From Calothrix sp. PCC 6303 (GTDB lineage Bacteria; Cyanobacteriota; Cyanobacteriia; Cyanobacteriales; Nostocaceae): a DNA stretch of 64,000 nt. Below are positions 1-9,937 of this stretch, in pieces; positions within the stretch are counted from its first letter, which is position 1; each line of letters begins with the position of its first letter. A program made the translations under genes and the position numbers. The DNA lies in contig NC_019751.1 of the NCBI RefSeq assembly GCF_000317435.1, positions 1,426,001 through 1,490,000 on the forward strand, read 5' to 3'. The notes beneath the pieces are model-generated. The model worked only from the letters and a program-made list of their open reading frames with translations, was not told the DNA's origin and made no database searches.

Positions 1-1560
1 AAGATCATGCCATTGATTGTGATACCAATTACTTGCAAAAGGTTTAACAACAAACTTCGGAGGATTACCAGGTTTGACATCAATCCTGACAAAAGAATAA
101 GGTAAACATTCCTCATCCCCATAATTAGTACGTCCCAGAAAAAGATGAGAATCAGCAACCTTAGACTGAGAACTTCCAGCAAAAACTTCCATCAACTCAT
201 TCCCTTCCCGACGTTGACGACGAGGGCGGTGTCCACTACCACCAGAAACAATACAATTAAGATGGGAATCAGCATGTCCCGTATTAGTTGTTTTCAAATA
301 TTCCAAACAGTGAGCATGACCATTTAAAATGAGGTTAACAACTGGTTGCCCAGCCAGTTTTTCAACACCCAGAGTTGCCGCAACAGCATCAAATACATGA
401 CGCAAACGACGACGCACAGCTAAAGTTTGTGACTGCTCCCATTTACTTTTTTCGGTAACATAGGGTGGATGGTGGCAATAAATAATTCTTCCCCTCACAT
501 TTGGATTATTCCAAGATGCAATTAATCTTTGTTTTAACCAGTTGAGTTGTTCAAAATCCACCGCAGTATTTTCATTTGCAGTGAGTTGGGTTTCAATGTC
601 GATTTTCACCTCATCAATTTGGTTTAACCTTGCCTTGAGGAAATCCAACTTTGTTGCTTCCTCAAAAATTTCAGAATTTAATTGCTGACAAGCAGTCAAA
701 ATTTGGATTTCTTCCGCTGCAATCTCGTAGTGATATTTTTCTAACTCCCGACGCTTGATTTCACCCTCCTTGGTACTGGGAAGAGGTGGAGGATTTTTGA
801 AAGTGTTGGAATCTAGGGCAAAAAAGTCAATTCCCCCGTAACAAAAAGTATAGTAGCGGTTGGGAATACGGGTGAAAAAGCCAGGTTCGTAACGTAGACA
901 TCTCCCGGTATCAGTTTTCGCAGTATAGAAACTATCCAGGTGATTTTCTAGCAGTTTTGGGGAAGGAATAGCAGCTAAATAATCCATGAAAGCTTTAGCA
1001 TAAGCATCACCTTGATTGGAACCATACCAACCAATTTCAATATCTCGGTAACGGAAAAAACGTCGCAAAGATTGAGTACTCCCAGCAATGAGACGATACA
1101 TTAGGGGGACATCATAGTAATCATGGTTGCCAAGAACTGGTAAAATAGGGGTTTTGAAAGTCATGCGATCGCACTTTATATTCTGCGGACTTTCTCCACC
1201 TTCTAAAAACTCCCGGTAAGGTTCAATGAAGTTTTGTTGGTAGTATTCACGGGAACCCACAACGTAGATGACATCCCCAGTGTGGAGGACAAAACTACAT
1301 TCTTTTTGGTGGGGAAGCATCAACTTGGCAACTCGACGCTGGGGAGTGATATCTGATTGGTGCAAGCTATTGGATGAAGGCTTAGTACCACTATCCCCAA
1401 TCACCATAAAGGAAAATTCCGGATTCTCTTGATTCCCATCATCCAACAACATCGAAGTTTGATCTATACCTCGCTGGGTAATTAAGGGATGATTGAAACG
1501 TATTCGTTCCTTCATCTTGTGAATTTTAGTTTCTACCGACGGTTCATTGATGAATTTCAT
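1..1560 (-). CDS. Calcineurin-like metallophosphoesterase, partial (C-terminus beyond left edge)
   Basis: An open frame runs from an ATG at 1560 to the left edge without a stop (520 codons seen). It carries the metallophosphoesterase signature in order: GDSG near residue 55, HTGDVIY near 95, GNHDYY near 145, a CHHPPY loop near 365 and GHAHCLEY near 410. These supply the Asp, Asn and His ligands of a two-metal centre. Spacing resembles the purple-acid-phosphatase/PhoD-like branch, with a long helical insert between the GNHD and HHPP blocks. No signal peptide is visible, so a cytoplasmic enzyme is likely; the substrate cannot be told. It starts 9 bases after the stop of the GNAT gene on the same strand, so the two are probably co-transcribed. 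Confidence 0.85.
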   Translation of the reverse strand, partial: MKFINEPSVETKIHKMKERIRFNHPLITQRGIDQTSMLLDDGNQENPEFSFMVIGDSGTKPSSNSLHQSDITPQRRVAKLMLPHQKECSFVLHTGDVIYVVGSREYYQQNFIEPYREFLEGGESPQNIKCDRMTFKTPILPVLGNHDYYDVPLMYRLIAGSTQSLRRFFRYRDIEIGWYGSNQGDAYAKAFMDYLAAIPSPKLLENHLDSFYTAKTDTGRCLRYEPGFFTRIPNRYYTFCYGGIDFFALDSNTFKNPPPLPSTKEGEIKRRELEKYHYEIAAEEIQILTACQQLNSEIFEEATKLDFLKARLNQIDEVKIDIETQLTANENTAVDFEQLNWLKQRLIASWNNPNVRGRIIYCHHPPYVTEKSKWEQSQTLAVRRRLRHVFDAVAATLGVEKLAGQPVVNLILNGHAHCLEYLKTTNTGHADSHLNCIVSGGSGHRPRRQRREGNELMEVFAGSSQSKVADSHLFLGRTNYGDEECLPYSFVRIDVKPGNPPKFVVKPFASNWYHNQWHDL

Positions 1561-1569
1561 TTTGCTAAC

Positions 1570-2121
1570 TCAAACTAACTGCATCGGAATAATAGCTGTA
1601 TGGGGAGAAACACCCAAAACAGCTTGTAACTCTGGAGATAAACTTGTAGGGGAAATAGCAACAAAACCGAAACGGGAATAAAAAGGAATTAGTTCCCGAT
1701 AACAAGATAAATAAAGAGGTTTAGTAGCTTGATAAATTAGGTGTGATACCAGATAGGAACCGAGTTGCCGCCGACGATATCCTGTTTTTAGGCAGAGATT
1801 GAATAATAATGAATATTTTTGATAAACCCTCAACTCTGCACAACCCACCACAGAACCTCGGTGAGAAATAACCCAGAAATTTGTATATTTGCGAGACTGA
1901 GATTCATAGGCTAAATAAATGAGGAAAGAACCCAAAAATAGGAAGAAATTAAAATATAATAGGATGGAGAAAACTGCAATTAGAGCTAATATATTTAAAT
2001 TGATTGGTAAAGTTGTGCGGCTATCATTCCAAGTCCACAAAATCCGCTTTATTTCCCATTTATCCTTAATTTGAGCGCGACGAATATAAAAATTTGGCGG
2101 TAAAGAGAATCTGGGAACCAT
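1570..2121 (-). CDS. GNAT-family N-acetyltransferase with a hydrophobic insert
   Basis: A 183-residue protein. An N-terminal IRRAQIKDKWEIKRIL segment fits GNAT strand 1/helix 1. A later VVGCAELRVY strand, the acetyl-CoA loop around GYRRRQLGSYLV (Q/RxxGxG/A-like), and YSRFGFVAI near the C-terminus follow. Between the first helix and the core lies a strongly hydrophobic stretch (about residues 42-70) that looks like one or two membrane segments. This layout recurs in cyanobacterial GNAT proteins and suggests membrane association. The acceptor substrate is unknown. It is the first gene of a likely two-gene unit with the downstream metallophosphoesterase. Confidence 0.72.
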   Translation of the reverse strand: MVPRFSLPPNFYIRRAQIKDKWEIKRILWTWNDSRTTLPINLNILALIAVFSILLYFNFFLFLGSFLIYLAYESQSRKYTNFWVISHRGSVVGCAELRVYQKYSLLFNLCLKTGYRRRQLGSYLVSHLIYQATKPLYLSCYRELIPFYSRFGFVAISPTSLSPELQAVLGVSPHTAIIPMQLV

Positions 2122-2190
2122 TTCAAAGTCGTACTTTTGCCGTTTTTAATTCCACTATAGCAATTTGTTTCCAGATGTAGGATTCCGAAA

Positions 2191-2402
2191 CCTGGTTTTT
2201 CTAGATAAGATTGTTGCGAGTTGGTTTGTTTGCACAGAAAACCAGTTTGGAGATCTTAGAAACCCGGTTTTTCCATAACTCAGGATGATGGTTCTGGATT
2301 TGACGACTAAAAACGGGTTTCTCTCGGAGACGAGAAGTCGTGATAAATCTGGTTTTTCTAGATAAGATTGTTGCGGGTTGATTTGTCTGCACAGGAAACC
2401 AG
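2191..2402. repeat. Two imperfect direct copies of a roughly 54-bp repeat
   Basis: CTGGTTTTTCTAGATAAGAT followed by TGTTGCG(A/G)GTTG appears at 2192 and again at 2349, each ending in (A)AAACCAG. Between and after them are further partial units reading AAACC(C/T)GGTTT. This matches the dispersed AAACCCGGTTTCT-type repeats scattered through cyanobacterial genomes. A 63-codon open frame across it is made of repeat sequence and is not called. Confidence 0.7.
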
Positions 2403-2482
2403 CTTTCTTTCGATTTTAGTGTTTGATTGTTTGTTTAGCAAGAGGAGTGAAACCTGGTTTCTGGAATTATCAGCTAAATAAT

Positions 2483-3490
2483 TCATACAGATTTCCCACT
2501 ACCAATTAAATACAACAATGCCATCCTGACTGCCACACCACTAGTTACTTGAGCTTGAATCAAGCTTAATTCAGCATCATCCATGATATCAGAACTAATC
2601 TCCACGCCACGATTAACTGGACCTGGATGCAACACCTTCACCCCAGGTTTGCACAACTCCAACCTCTTGCGAGTAATCCCAAATAATTGATGATATTCCC
2701 GCAAACTAGGTAATAAATGTGCAGTCATCCGTTCCTTCTGTAACCGTAAAGTCATCACAAAATCTGCATCCTGTAAAGCTGGTTCCAAATCCCAGTGGAT
2801 GAATAACTTGCGGTTGGCAATGGGAGAATCTTCACCCTCAACAAACTCCGCAAACCACTTGGGAAGGAGAGTTGGAGGTGCAGCTAAGTGAACCTCCGCC
2901 CCAGTTGCTGTTAAACTCCAAATATTAGAACGGGCAACGCGTGAGTGGAGAATATCACCAACTACAGCAATTTTCTTACCCTGTAGTAGTTCAATTCTCG
3001 GCTGTATGGGGTCAATTAACGAACAAATGGTAAATAAATCTAGGAGTCCTTGGGATGGATGTTCGTGCTGTCCATCACCCGCATTGAGGACACTTACCCT
3101 AGAATCTAAACGATCCATCTCTTGTGCGATCGCATCTGGTACTCCAGCCTCTTTATGGCGTACCACCATAATATCAGTTCCCATCGCCAAGTAGGTTTTT
3201 GCTGTATCTAAGATGGTTTCACCTTTAGTCATGGAGGAACTTGCGGAAGCAAAATTCAGGGTATCAGCAGAAAGACGCTTTGCCGCTAACTCAAAACTGC
3301 TGCGGGTACGGGTGGAAGGTTCAAAAAATAGGTTTGCAACTACTTGCCCTTGGAGAGTTGGAACTTTTTTGGTTCTCCTGGATAGCACTTCCCGAAAACT
3401 TGCAGCAGTTTTCAGAACTGTGTTGTACTCAGCGGCAGTAAAATCGGCGAGGGAAAGAATATGATGACGGTTCCAAGTGTTATTAGGCAT
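2483..3490 (-). CDS. pyrB: Aspartate carbamoyltransferase catalytic subunit
   Basis: This enzyme catalyses the committed step of pyrimidine synthesis, carbamoyl phosphate plus aspartate to carbamoyl aspartate, in the cytoplasm. The 335-residue length is normal for bacterial PyrB. Visible motifs are the carbamoyl-phosphate loop [12 protein letters not shown] (about residues 55-66), the HPSQGLLDL block (about 143), [14 protein letters not shown] (about 175) and the [10 protein letters not shown] aspartate loop (about 290). The ATG start gives the typical short N-terminus before the HILSLADF segment. No pyrI-like regulatory gene lies beside it. It is a single gene with about 450 bases of free upstream sequence. 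Confidence 0.95.
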   Translation of the reverse strand: MPNNTWNRHHILSLADFTAAEYNTVLKTAASFREVLSRRTKKVPTLQGQVVANLFFEPSTRTRSSFELAAKRLSADTLNFASASSSMTKGETILDTAKTYLAMGTDIMVVRHKEAGVPDAIAQEMDRLDSRVSVLNAGDGQHEHPSQGLLDLFTICSLIDPIQPRIELLQGKKIAVVGDILHSRVARSNIWSLTATGAEVHLAAPPTLLPKWFAEFVEGEDSPIANRKLFIHWDLEPALQDADFVMTLRLQKERMTAHLLPSLREYHQLFGITRKRLELCKPGVKVLHPGPVNRGVEISSDIMDDAELSLIQAQVTSGVAVRMALLYLIGSGKSV

Positions 3491-3941
3491 AAATAGAGGG
3501 AAGCTTTCACGGTAGGGAAGAATCCCTGCCTTTCTTAATTTACAGATGTGCGGTAAATAATACCAGCAGTTGGCGATTAAAATTGTAAATATTTCCCCTC
3601 AAAGCATATTCAGGGTTCCAATCTTATTGCATCTTCGTTTTTTGCCTTTTTTTGATCTCGATTTTATCCATATTTGAAAAGGATAAAGTTGAGCTTAGAG
3701 AATTGAAGTTTAATTTGTAGTAAAACACATCCAAGATGCGTAATATTACTTAAATATTCCCTCAAAGCAATGTATTTTTATAGCGCACTTAAGTGTTTAA
3801 AACAAGCTTTTACTCATATATGAACGAGTTGTAAATCATATTGGTATCACATCCCATCAAGTTAAAATAAACACTATAATATTCAGTAATAAAACGAAAA
3901 AATAACAACCATTAAAAATTCATTTCACATCTACTTAATTT
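3491..3941. other. Intergenic region between divergent pyrB and the amine oxidase gene
   Basis: About 450 AT-rich bases with no convincing open frame on either strand. It must hold the divergent promoters of pyrB and the amine oxidase, but I could not pick out a clear promoter or operator. No hairpin with a T-tract was found. Confidence 0.5.
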
Positions 3942-5567
3942 ATGAGTCATTCACCACTATTGCGGAAACTAGCACGCACAATTAATAGTGCTTATTTTTG
4001 TGAAAAAAATCGCATCTCTACCGCTGAAGGGATGGAAGCTATATCAGCATTAGAATTTCAGATGTCAATTAAGCGGAGCAAACGACGCGAATTCTTGGCT
4101 AACATGGGAAAATTTGCCCTTTTAGGGGGAACAATTGGTGTCACCTCTGGCAGTTTTCGTCGCACTTTGGCTGCACCACTACCAATAGATGCCAAAATAG
4201 CTATTATCGGAGCAGGCTTAGCAGGACTTAGCTGTGGGTACTCACTCCAAAAGCAAGGAATTCAAGCTACCCTGTATGAAGCAAGTAACCGAGCAGGTGG
4301 ACGCTGCTATTCTTTAGAGAATTTTTTTCCCAGTCAAGTTGCTGAAAGAGGTGGAGAATTTATTGACACCTTACATCTGACGATGCTGGGATACGCAAGA
4401 GAATTTAATTTACAACTGGAAGATGTTGGAAAAGAACCAGGAGAAATCTTTTACTATTTTGATGGACTATCTTACAATGAGTCAGCAATAGTTGATGAAT
4501 ACCGGAACTTTGTGGCAGCAATGGGTGAAGATTTGCGTACACTCGGACAACCAACTGCTAATAGCTTTACTCCAGCAGATCAGATTCTTGATTTTACCAA
4601 TCTTCAAGATTACCTCGATAGTCGTGGAGCCGGAAATTTAATTAAAAACACCATCAAAGCGGCGTATATTGGGGAATATGGATTAGAAATTAACCAACAA
4701 AGCTGTTTGAATTTTCTACAGTTTATCCATGCAGATAAGCGCTCCAAGTTTCAACCTTTTGGTGTATTTAGTGATGAACGTTACCATGTCATTGGTGGGA
4801 ATCAGCAAATTGTAGAAGGGTTGAAAAATCGTCTACAAGGGCAGATTGAGTACGGTAAAAAGTTGATTGCAGCCAAAAAGAATAATTCTGGCAAAATAGA
4901 ATTATCTTTTGAAGGTAGCCTCAGCCAGACATTTGATGCTGTAGTTTTTGCAATTCCCTTTTCTACCTTGCGAGCTGTAGATTTACAGGGGCTACAACTT
5001 CCTCAGTGGAAAATCAATGCTATTAATAATCTAGTTTATGGTACCAATTCAAAATTGATGGTGGGCTTTAATAGTCGTCCTTGGGCTACTCTTGGAAGTA
5101 ATGGGAGCTGCTATGCCAATCTACCATATCTGCAAGGAAGTTGGGAAACTAATCCTAGCCAAGCGACTCAGAATAGAGCAGTGTTAACAGATTATTCTGG
5201 TGGCAACTTAGGTGCAAACCTCAAACCGCAAAAACTGCAACAGGAAACTGCTAATTTTCTCAACAATTTGAAACTTGTTTTTCCAGGAGTAAATAATTCA
5301 GCAGTAAGAACCAATAATAATCAGTTTTTAGCACATTTGGAAAATTGGTCATTAAATCCCCTGAATCGCGGGAGTTACACCTGTAACCAACCAGGTTATT
5401 TTACCACCATCGCTAACAATGAAGGTAGATCAGTGGATAACCTCTATTTTGCCGGGGAACATACGAGTTCTTTCTATGAGTGGCAAGGTTTTATGGAAGG
5501 TGCTGCTCTTTCAGGTATCACCGCTGCCAAGCAAATACTGAGAGATTTCAAAGTTAGTGCTAACTAA
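3942..5567 (+). CDS. Flavin-dependent amine oxidase with twin-arginine export signal
   Basis: A 541-residue FAD enzyme. After an N-terminal leader comes a twin-arginine motif (SKRREFLA, about residues 46-53) and a hydrophobic stretch, so the protein is probably exported folded by Tat. The FAD-binding Rossmann motif IAIIGAGLAGLSCGYSLQKQ begins near residue 86, followed by the AGGRCYS loop typical of the monoamine oxidase family. The C-terminal FAD-contact block YFAGEHTSSFYEWQGFMEGA is intact. The first ATG is kept because the MSHSPLLRKLARTINSAY leader resembles the extended N-termini of cyanobacterial relatives; an in-frame ATG at 4062 lies just before the twin-arginine motif and is the alternative. 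Substrate (amine or amino acid) is unknown. Confidence 0.85.
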   Translation: MSHSPLLRKLARTINSAYFCEKNRISTAEGMEAISALEFQMSIKRSKRREFLANMGKFALLGGTIGVTSGSFRRTLAAPLPIDAKIAIIGAGLAGLSCGYSLQKQGIQATLYEASNRAGGRCYSLENFFPSQVAERGGEFIDTLHLTMLGYAREFNLQLEDVGKEPGEIFYYFDGLSYNESAIVDEYRNFVAAMGEDLRTLGQPTANSFTPADQILDFTNLQDYLDSRGAGNLIKNTIKAAYIGEYGLEINQQSCLNFLQFIHADKRSKFQPFGVFSDERYHVIGGNQQIVEGLKNRLQGQIEYGKKLIAAKKNNSGKIELSFEGSLSQTFDAVVFAIPFSTLRAVDLQGLQLPQWKINAINNLVYGTNSKLMVGFNSRPWATLGSNGSCYANLPYLQGSWETNPSQATQNRAVLTDYSGGNLGANLKPQKLQQETANFLNNLKLVFPGVNNSAVRTNNNQFLAHLENWSLNPLNRGSYTCNQPGYFTTIANNEGRSVDNLYFAGEHTSSFYEWQGFMEGAALSGITAAKQILRDFKVSAN

Positions 5568-5573
5568 GGAAAC

Positions 5574-8500
5574 TCAAGTTCTCCCTACTAAACTTGCAAC
5601 CACAGCCGCAAGTTCTGCTGGTTCGATGGGTTTGGGAAGGTGTAATTGGAAACCTTCACGAATTGCCCTAACTCTATCTTCTGGGCGGGCGTAAGCTGTG
5701 AGGGCAGCAGCGGGAATCTTGCCTCCTTCCCCTGGAGATAACTTACGTATTTTACGGATGAGAGAGTATCCATCTTCCCCTGGCATTCCAATATCACTTA
5801 CTAATACCTGGGGATGGTGTTGGGAAATAGCTGTTAAAGCTTCAGCGACGGAAGCAACCGCAATCACCTCAGCGTCACATTGTTGGAGGACGGTAACTAG
5901 AAAATCACGGCTATCTGCTTCATCATCCACAATTAGGACACAGATTCCAGTTAAGGAAGGAGTATTGAAGATGGAAGCTGGGGTGAGTTGGGGGGAGGAA
6001 GTAGGTAAACTATTGGGGATGGTTTTACTTTCGAGAAGGGGTAATTGGACAGTGAAGGTGGCACCTTGCCCTTCCCCTAAACTTGTGACGGCAACTGTAC
6101 CTCCGTGGAGTTCGACTAATTGCCGAACTATTGATAATCCTAAGCCTAATCCACCATGCGATCGCGTGCTGGAACTATCGGCTTGACGAAAACGATCGAA
6201 TACGTAGGGCAGAAATTCGGAAGCGATACCCATTCCTGTATCAGCAACATGTATTTTTACTGTTGACTTATTGGAAGTATTGCTATCAGTTGGTTGTAAA
6301 GTCAGCTTGATTTCGACATTTCCCCCAGGAGGTGTAAATTTGATGGCGTTGGTTAGGAGATTCCAAATAACTTGCTGTAGTCTTTCGGCATCGGCGGTGA
6401 TGTAAACTTGGGAATATTGATTATCTAAATAAAATTGAACTTTGATTTCCTTGGCTTCAGCAGCGATGCGGACAGATTCAATTGCGGATGTGATGATGGG
6501 GATAACATCACAAGCACTAACATTGAGACGGAGTTTACCGCGAATTATTCGGGAAATATCCAGTAAATCCTCAATTAACTGCTTCTGCGCTTTGGCATTC
6601 CGTTCAATTGTTTCAATTGCTTGGGCTTTTTTTGCTTCATCTAACTGCGGACGCGATCGCAATAACTGCGCCCATCCCATAATGGCATTTAATGGCGATC
6701 GCAATTCATGGGATAAGATAGCTAAGAATTCATCCTTCATCCGGTTAGCTTCCCGCAATTGCTCTGTTTGTCGTTGCAAAGAAGACAATAAGCTGTTACG
6801 CTGCATCGCAATGGCAACTTGATCACACACAGCTTGCATCATGCCTAATTCATTTTCGCTAAATTTGCAGTGCTTGCGGCTACCAAAAGCCAAAATTCCC
6901 AATAATTCTCCCTGAACAATTAAGGGAAAGCTAGCATAAGCCTCCAAACCTAAATCACGCAGCAGTTGAATATTGGTATCAGTAGATTGTTGCACGTATG
7001 CGAAGCTTGCGCGACGTAGCTTGTCTGAGGCAAGTCGTAAGTCGTTCGTTAAATGCTGTGGATTGCCTTGAAAAGCTTGAATACTTTTGGCTTCTTCCTC
7101 AGTTACACCACTATAGGAAACAAGTTTCATTTCCTGCTGCTTCTCATCCACCAAATAGTTAAAATAACAATCTAAACCAATTTGTTCCGACAACTGGTGT
7201 AAAACGCTTTCCAATAACACCACAGGTTCTTGGTTGGATAAAAGATTATTTGCCGTGTTGAAGAGAAGATTTAAGCGTTTATAACCCAGGGAAAGGGAAC
7301 TTTCCACCTGTTTGAGTTTAGTAATATCTTGAAATACAAAAACACAATTAGCTGGGTTGCCATGCATTGCTGGTAAAGTATCAGCATGGATTAAAAGTGA
7401 GCGGATACCTTTAGAAGTATGCCAATCCATCTCAAAATCTGTGAGTTTTTCCCCCTTGGCAACCCTAACTCCCGGAGTCTCCATATCGGGAATTCTATTT
7501 CCTTGGGCATCAGTACAGTAGTAAACTGTGTGGTATTCCTCCCCTGGGACATTTTTCGCAAATTTTCCCCCAGCAATTTCCTCCGCTGCTTGATTAGCGA
7601 AAGTTACCTTTGCAGTTCCTGGTTCAATCAATAATAAGGGAATTGGCATCAAATTCAGCAATTCTTCCAGCCATTTCTGCTGACTACTCAAAGCCTCTTC
7701 GATTTTCTTGCGTTCGCTCAAATCTAAAATAAATGCCACCGACTCGTCACGATTTTCCCCAGTTAAGGTGTAACCAATTAAAATTGGTACACGAGTCCCA
7801 TCTTGGCGAATATATTCTTTCTCATAAGCTTTACATGCACCATTTTCTTTAGCCTCAGCAATCTTCTGTAGATCTAACTGATGGTACTCTGGTGGGGTTA
7901 AATTTTGTCCAGAAAGTAACTGTGAACCCAAATCTTCACGGTTATAACCGATAATTTTTAGCAGTTCATCATTGGCATTGGTGATATTTCCCTGCACATC
8001 CCCAAAGGAAATACCAATCACATTCGCTTCCACCAAACTCTGCAACTTTTGTTCATTTGCATTCAATGCAGCTTGAGTGCGTTGGCATAGCCTATCAGAG
8101 ATATCACGTTGCTCACTCAGACTCTCTATACTAGCAGCAGAGCGCCAAATCAAAATCCCCAACATCACCATCACTGCAATGGCAAACAAGGACATGGCAA
8201 ACCCGACATCATATATCCTTGCTCGATATCCTTGTAAAATTAACCACCCCAGTATCAGGGGAATTACCACAGCACCAGCTAGTAACTTCCGCGCTAACAA
8301 CCCCACGTCAGAATTGCTTGTAAATAACTGCATAATTGCGGACTCCGAACGTGCTAATAATATGCCAACACACAGCACAATAAATAGGATGGCTGTATCT
8401 AAAGACATTAAATACTGCTTTAATATGACACCTTGAGCAATATCAATTTGATAAAAGTAACCAATAATTACCTGTAGAGAAATCAATCCTCCAAGAATAG

Positions 8501-8999
8501 TAAGTATTTGGTTATACCAGTTATTTTTAGGGGTTTTTGGTTCATATAATAACTCCAAAGCCCTACCAAACAACATAAAATTTACAGCCGCATTCAAACC
8601 CATCCTACCAGGATGAATCAAACTTGTGCTACTAGAATCCACAAATAAAATTTGGTCAATATCTAGATTCCAACCGAAAATATATTCCGAAAAAGTTAGT
8701 CCCCCCACCACAATTGAAAACCGCGCACAGAGAATTCCCAAGTAATAAAATACCCTTGAATTTTCACACTGTAAAACTAGCCAAAGGGAAGCACCAGCGA
8801 ATACAAAACACAGTGCTTCATTTGCCTTGATTGTGGTTTGACTAACTCCGAAACCAGCTTTTATGACTTCAACATCAAAATACCAACCTAGTAAAACAAC
8901 ACATCCCAGGGAAATAATAATAGCACTGACTAACTGCGCTACTAAGAAGTTTGAAGGAATTTGGTAACGATGAGATTTCAACATCAAAGTCCTAATCAA
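5574..8999 (-). CDS. Hybrid sensor histidine kinase / response regulator
   Basis: A 1141-residue membrane sensor. Residues 1-310 hold about seven or eight hydrophobic segments. Two PAS domains follow (about 315-440 and 450-570; the first ends in the usual AFILDLSERKK), then a GAF domain (about 590-740). A HisKA dimerisation helix carries the phospho-acceptor His764 in LSHELRSPLN. The HATPase region has the N box NLLTNAIKFTPPGG, DTGMGI and GLGLGLSIV. A C-terminal receiver has the acidic pair in VDDEAD and phospho-acceptor Asp1069 in VSDIGMP. No DNA-binding output is present, so phosphotransfer to another protein is expected. Ligand unknown. A short palindromic repeat has entered the GAF region in frame (around 6998-7020). 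Confidence 0.92.
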   Translation of the reverse strand: MIRTLMLKSHRYQIPSNFLVAQLVSAIIISLGCVVLLGWYFDVEVIKAGFGVSQTTIKANEALCFVFAGASLWLVLQCENSRVFYYLGILCARFSIVVGGLTFSEYIFGWNLDIDQILFVDSSSTSLIHPGRMGLNAAVNFMLFGRALELLYEPKTPKNNWYNQILTILGGLISLQVIIGYFYQIDIAQGVILKQYLMSLDTAILFIVLCVGILLARSESAIMQLFTSNSDVGLLARKLLAGAVVIPLILGWLILQGYRARIYDVGFAMSLFAIAVMVMLGILIWRSAASIESLSEQRDISDRLCQRTQAALNANEQKLQSLVEANVIGISFGDVQGNITNANDELLKIIGYNREDLGSQLLSGQNLTPPEYHQLDLQKIAEAKENGACKAYEKEYIRQDGTRVPILIGYTLTGENRDESVAFILDLSERKKIEEALSSQQKWLEELLNLMPIPLLLIEPGTAKVTFANQAAEEIAGGKFAKNVPGEEYHTVYYCTDAQGNRIPDMETPGVRVAKGEKLTDFEMDWHTSKGIRSLLIHADTLPAMHGNPANCVFVFQDITKLKQVESSLSLGYKRLNLLFNTANNLLSNQEPVVLLESVLHQLSEQIGLDCYFNYLVDEKQQEMKLVSYSGVTEEEAKSIQAFQGNPQHLTNDLRLASDKLRRASFAYVQQSTDTNIQLLRDLGLEAYASFPLIVQGELLGILAFGSRKHCKFSENELGMMQAVCDQVAIAMQRNSLLSSLQRQTEQLREANRMKDEFLAILSHELRSPLNAIMGWAQLLRSRPQLDEAKKAQAIETIERNAKAQKQLIEDLLDISRIIRGKLRLNVSACDVIPIITSAIESVRIAAEAKEIKVQFYLDNQYSQVYITADAERLQQVIWNLLTNAIKFTPPGGNVEIKLTLQPTDSNTSNKSTVKIHVADTGMGIASEFLPYVFDRFRQADSSSTRSHGGLGLGLSIVRQLVELHGGTVAVTSLGEGQGATFTVQLPLLESKTIPNSLPTSSPQLTPASIFNTPSLTGICVLIVDDEADSRDFLVTVLQQCDAEVIAVASVAEALTAISQHHPQVLVSDIGMPGEDGYSLIRKIRKLSPGEGGKIPAAALTAYARPEDRVRAIREGFQLHLPKPIEPAELAAVVASLVGRT

Positions 9000-9069
9000 A
9001 AATGCAATCGTAATTGGATTATAGAATTACAGATATTTCATTTCCAAGTTACTCACAGTAACATCACTG

Positions 9070-9858
9070 TTAAAACAACTTGAACCTACCCAACTGCACC
9101 TCCAAAGTAGTAGTTAACATCTTATTCAACTCCTTAGCATCCTTATAAAGAAGCATTTGTGTGGGAGGTAAATCAAAAGGAAACTGTCCAGGTAAATCAG
9201 AACGTTGCATTTGAAGTAGTAAAATCTGCTCGGTGCGTTTACTTTGAATCGCGTAACCAATTTCCACACAAACATTGGGACTTGGGAGTAAAATAGTAGC
9301 TTCCTGACTGTGAACCTGGGAAATGGGGGTAATATCTGCAATAAATAGTAAACTTTTGCGAATTTTCCGCATCATTGTGCGGTTAAGGCGGACAGCAGCA
9401 TCCTCCGGACGGTAGGATTCTACTAGGTTTAATGGAACACGCGAACGAGTTCCGTCGCGCAAGCTTCGCTTATTCAAATTATCCAAGCTTTTTTCTAAAC
9501 CTTCCCGCAACACCTCAGTTGCTTCCCCGTATTCAGTTTGGGGAGAAAAGTAAATTATCGGTTCCAACTGTGCCAACAAAGCTTGCTTGGTAAAATAAAT
9601 CTCGTGACTAATTAAATCAATATTGGCAACCGCATAGCCACCACTACCCTCAACATAGAACTCAATATTTTCCCCTTCCAAGTAGCGTCTAAACCACAAA
9701 GAATTTCTCACATCCTCAATATCATCCAAAAAATCCGCCCGCAAACCCGATCTTAGCAAACTCTTTTTGCTTAAACGAATATCCGCAGGACGTTTCTCCA
9801 ACTCCGGAATTGGCTCATAATCCTGAAGATACCATGCTCGTAAAGCAATAATTGACAT
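9070..9858 (-). CDS. Orphan TIR / nucleoside 2-deoxyribosyltransferase-like protein
   Basis: A 262-residue soluble protein. The C-terminal half has SLLFIADIT followed by a variable loop and then PNVCVEIGYAIQSKRTEQIL. That pattern, an acidic ADIT strand and a conserved Glu in a xNVxxExGYA helix, marks nucleotide-processing folds related to nucleoside 2-deoxyribosyltransferases and the TIR-like effectors of some defence systems. The N-terminal half (RAWYLQDYEPIPELEK onwards) is not recognised. It could be an NAD- or nucleotide-cleaving enzyme or simply a binding domain. It stands alone, and the next gene to its right is a toxin-type nucleotidyltransferase. The insert NKRSLRDGTRSR (about residues 129-140) is encoded by a palindromic repeat. 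Function is inferred from motif shape only. Confidence 0.55.
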   Translation of the reverse strand: MSIIALRAWYLQDYEPIPELEKRPADIRLSKKSLLRSGLRADFLDDIEDVRNSLWFRRYLEGENIEFYVEGSGGYAVANIDLISHEIYFTKQALLAQLEPIIYFSPQTEYGEATEVLREGLEKSLDNLNKRSLRDGTRSRVPLNLVESYRPEDAAVRLNRTMMRKIRKSLLFIADITPISQVHSQEATILLPSPNVCVEIGYAIQSKRTEQILLLQMQRSDLPGQFPFDLPPTQMLLYKDAKELNKMLTTTLEVQLGRFKLF

Positions 9859-9937
9859 AGGGCGCTACTGTAACTCTTGCTTCAGCTTAATATATTTTGG
9901 ATTTTATATGGGAACAAATATACTCCCTGTTACAGTT

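Noticed and set aside
2201-2392. 63-codon frame on the minus strand
   Set aside because: It is built from the two direct copies of a dispersed repeat and has no ribosome-binding site or product family.
4062-4070. ATG 4062 as the start of the amine oxidase
   Set aside because: It would fit a bare twin-arginine signal, but the longer leader from 3942 resembles cyanobacterial relatives, so it is kept only as an alternative.
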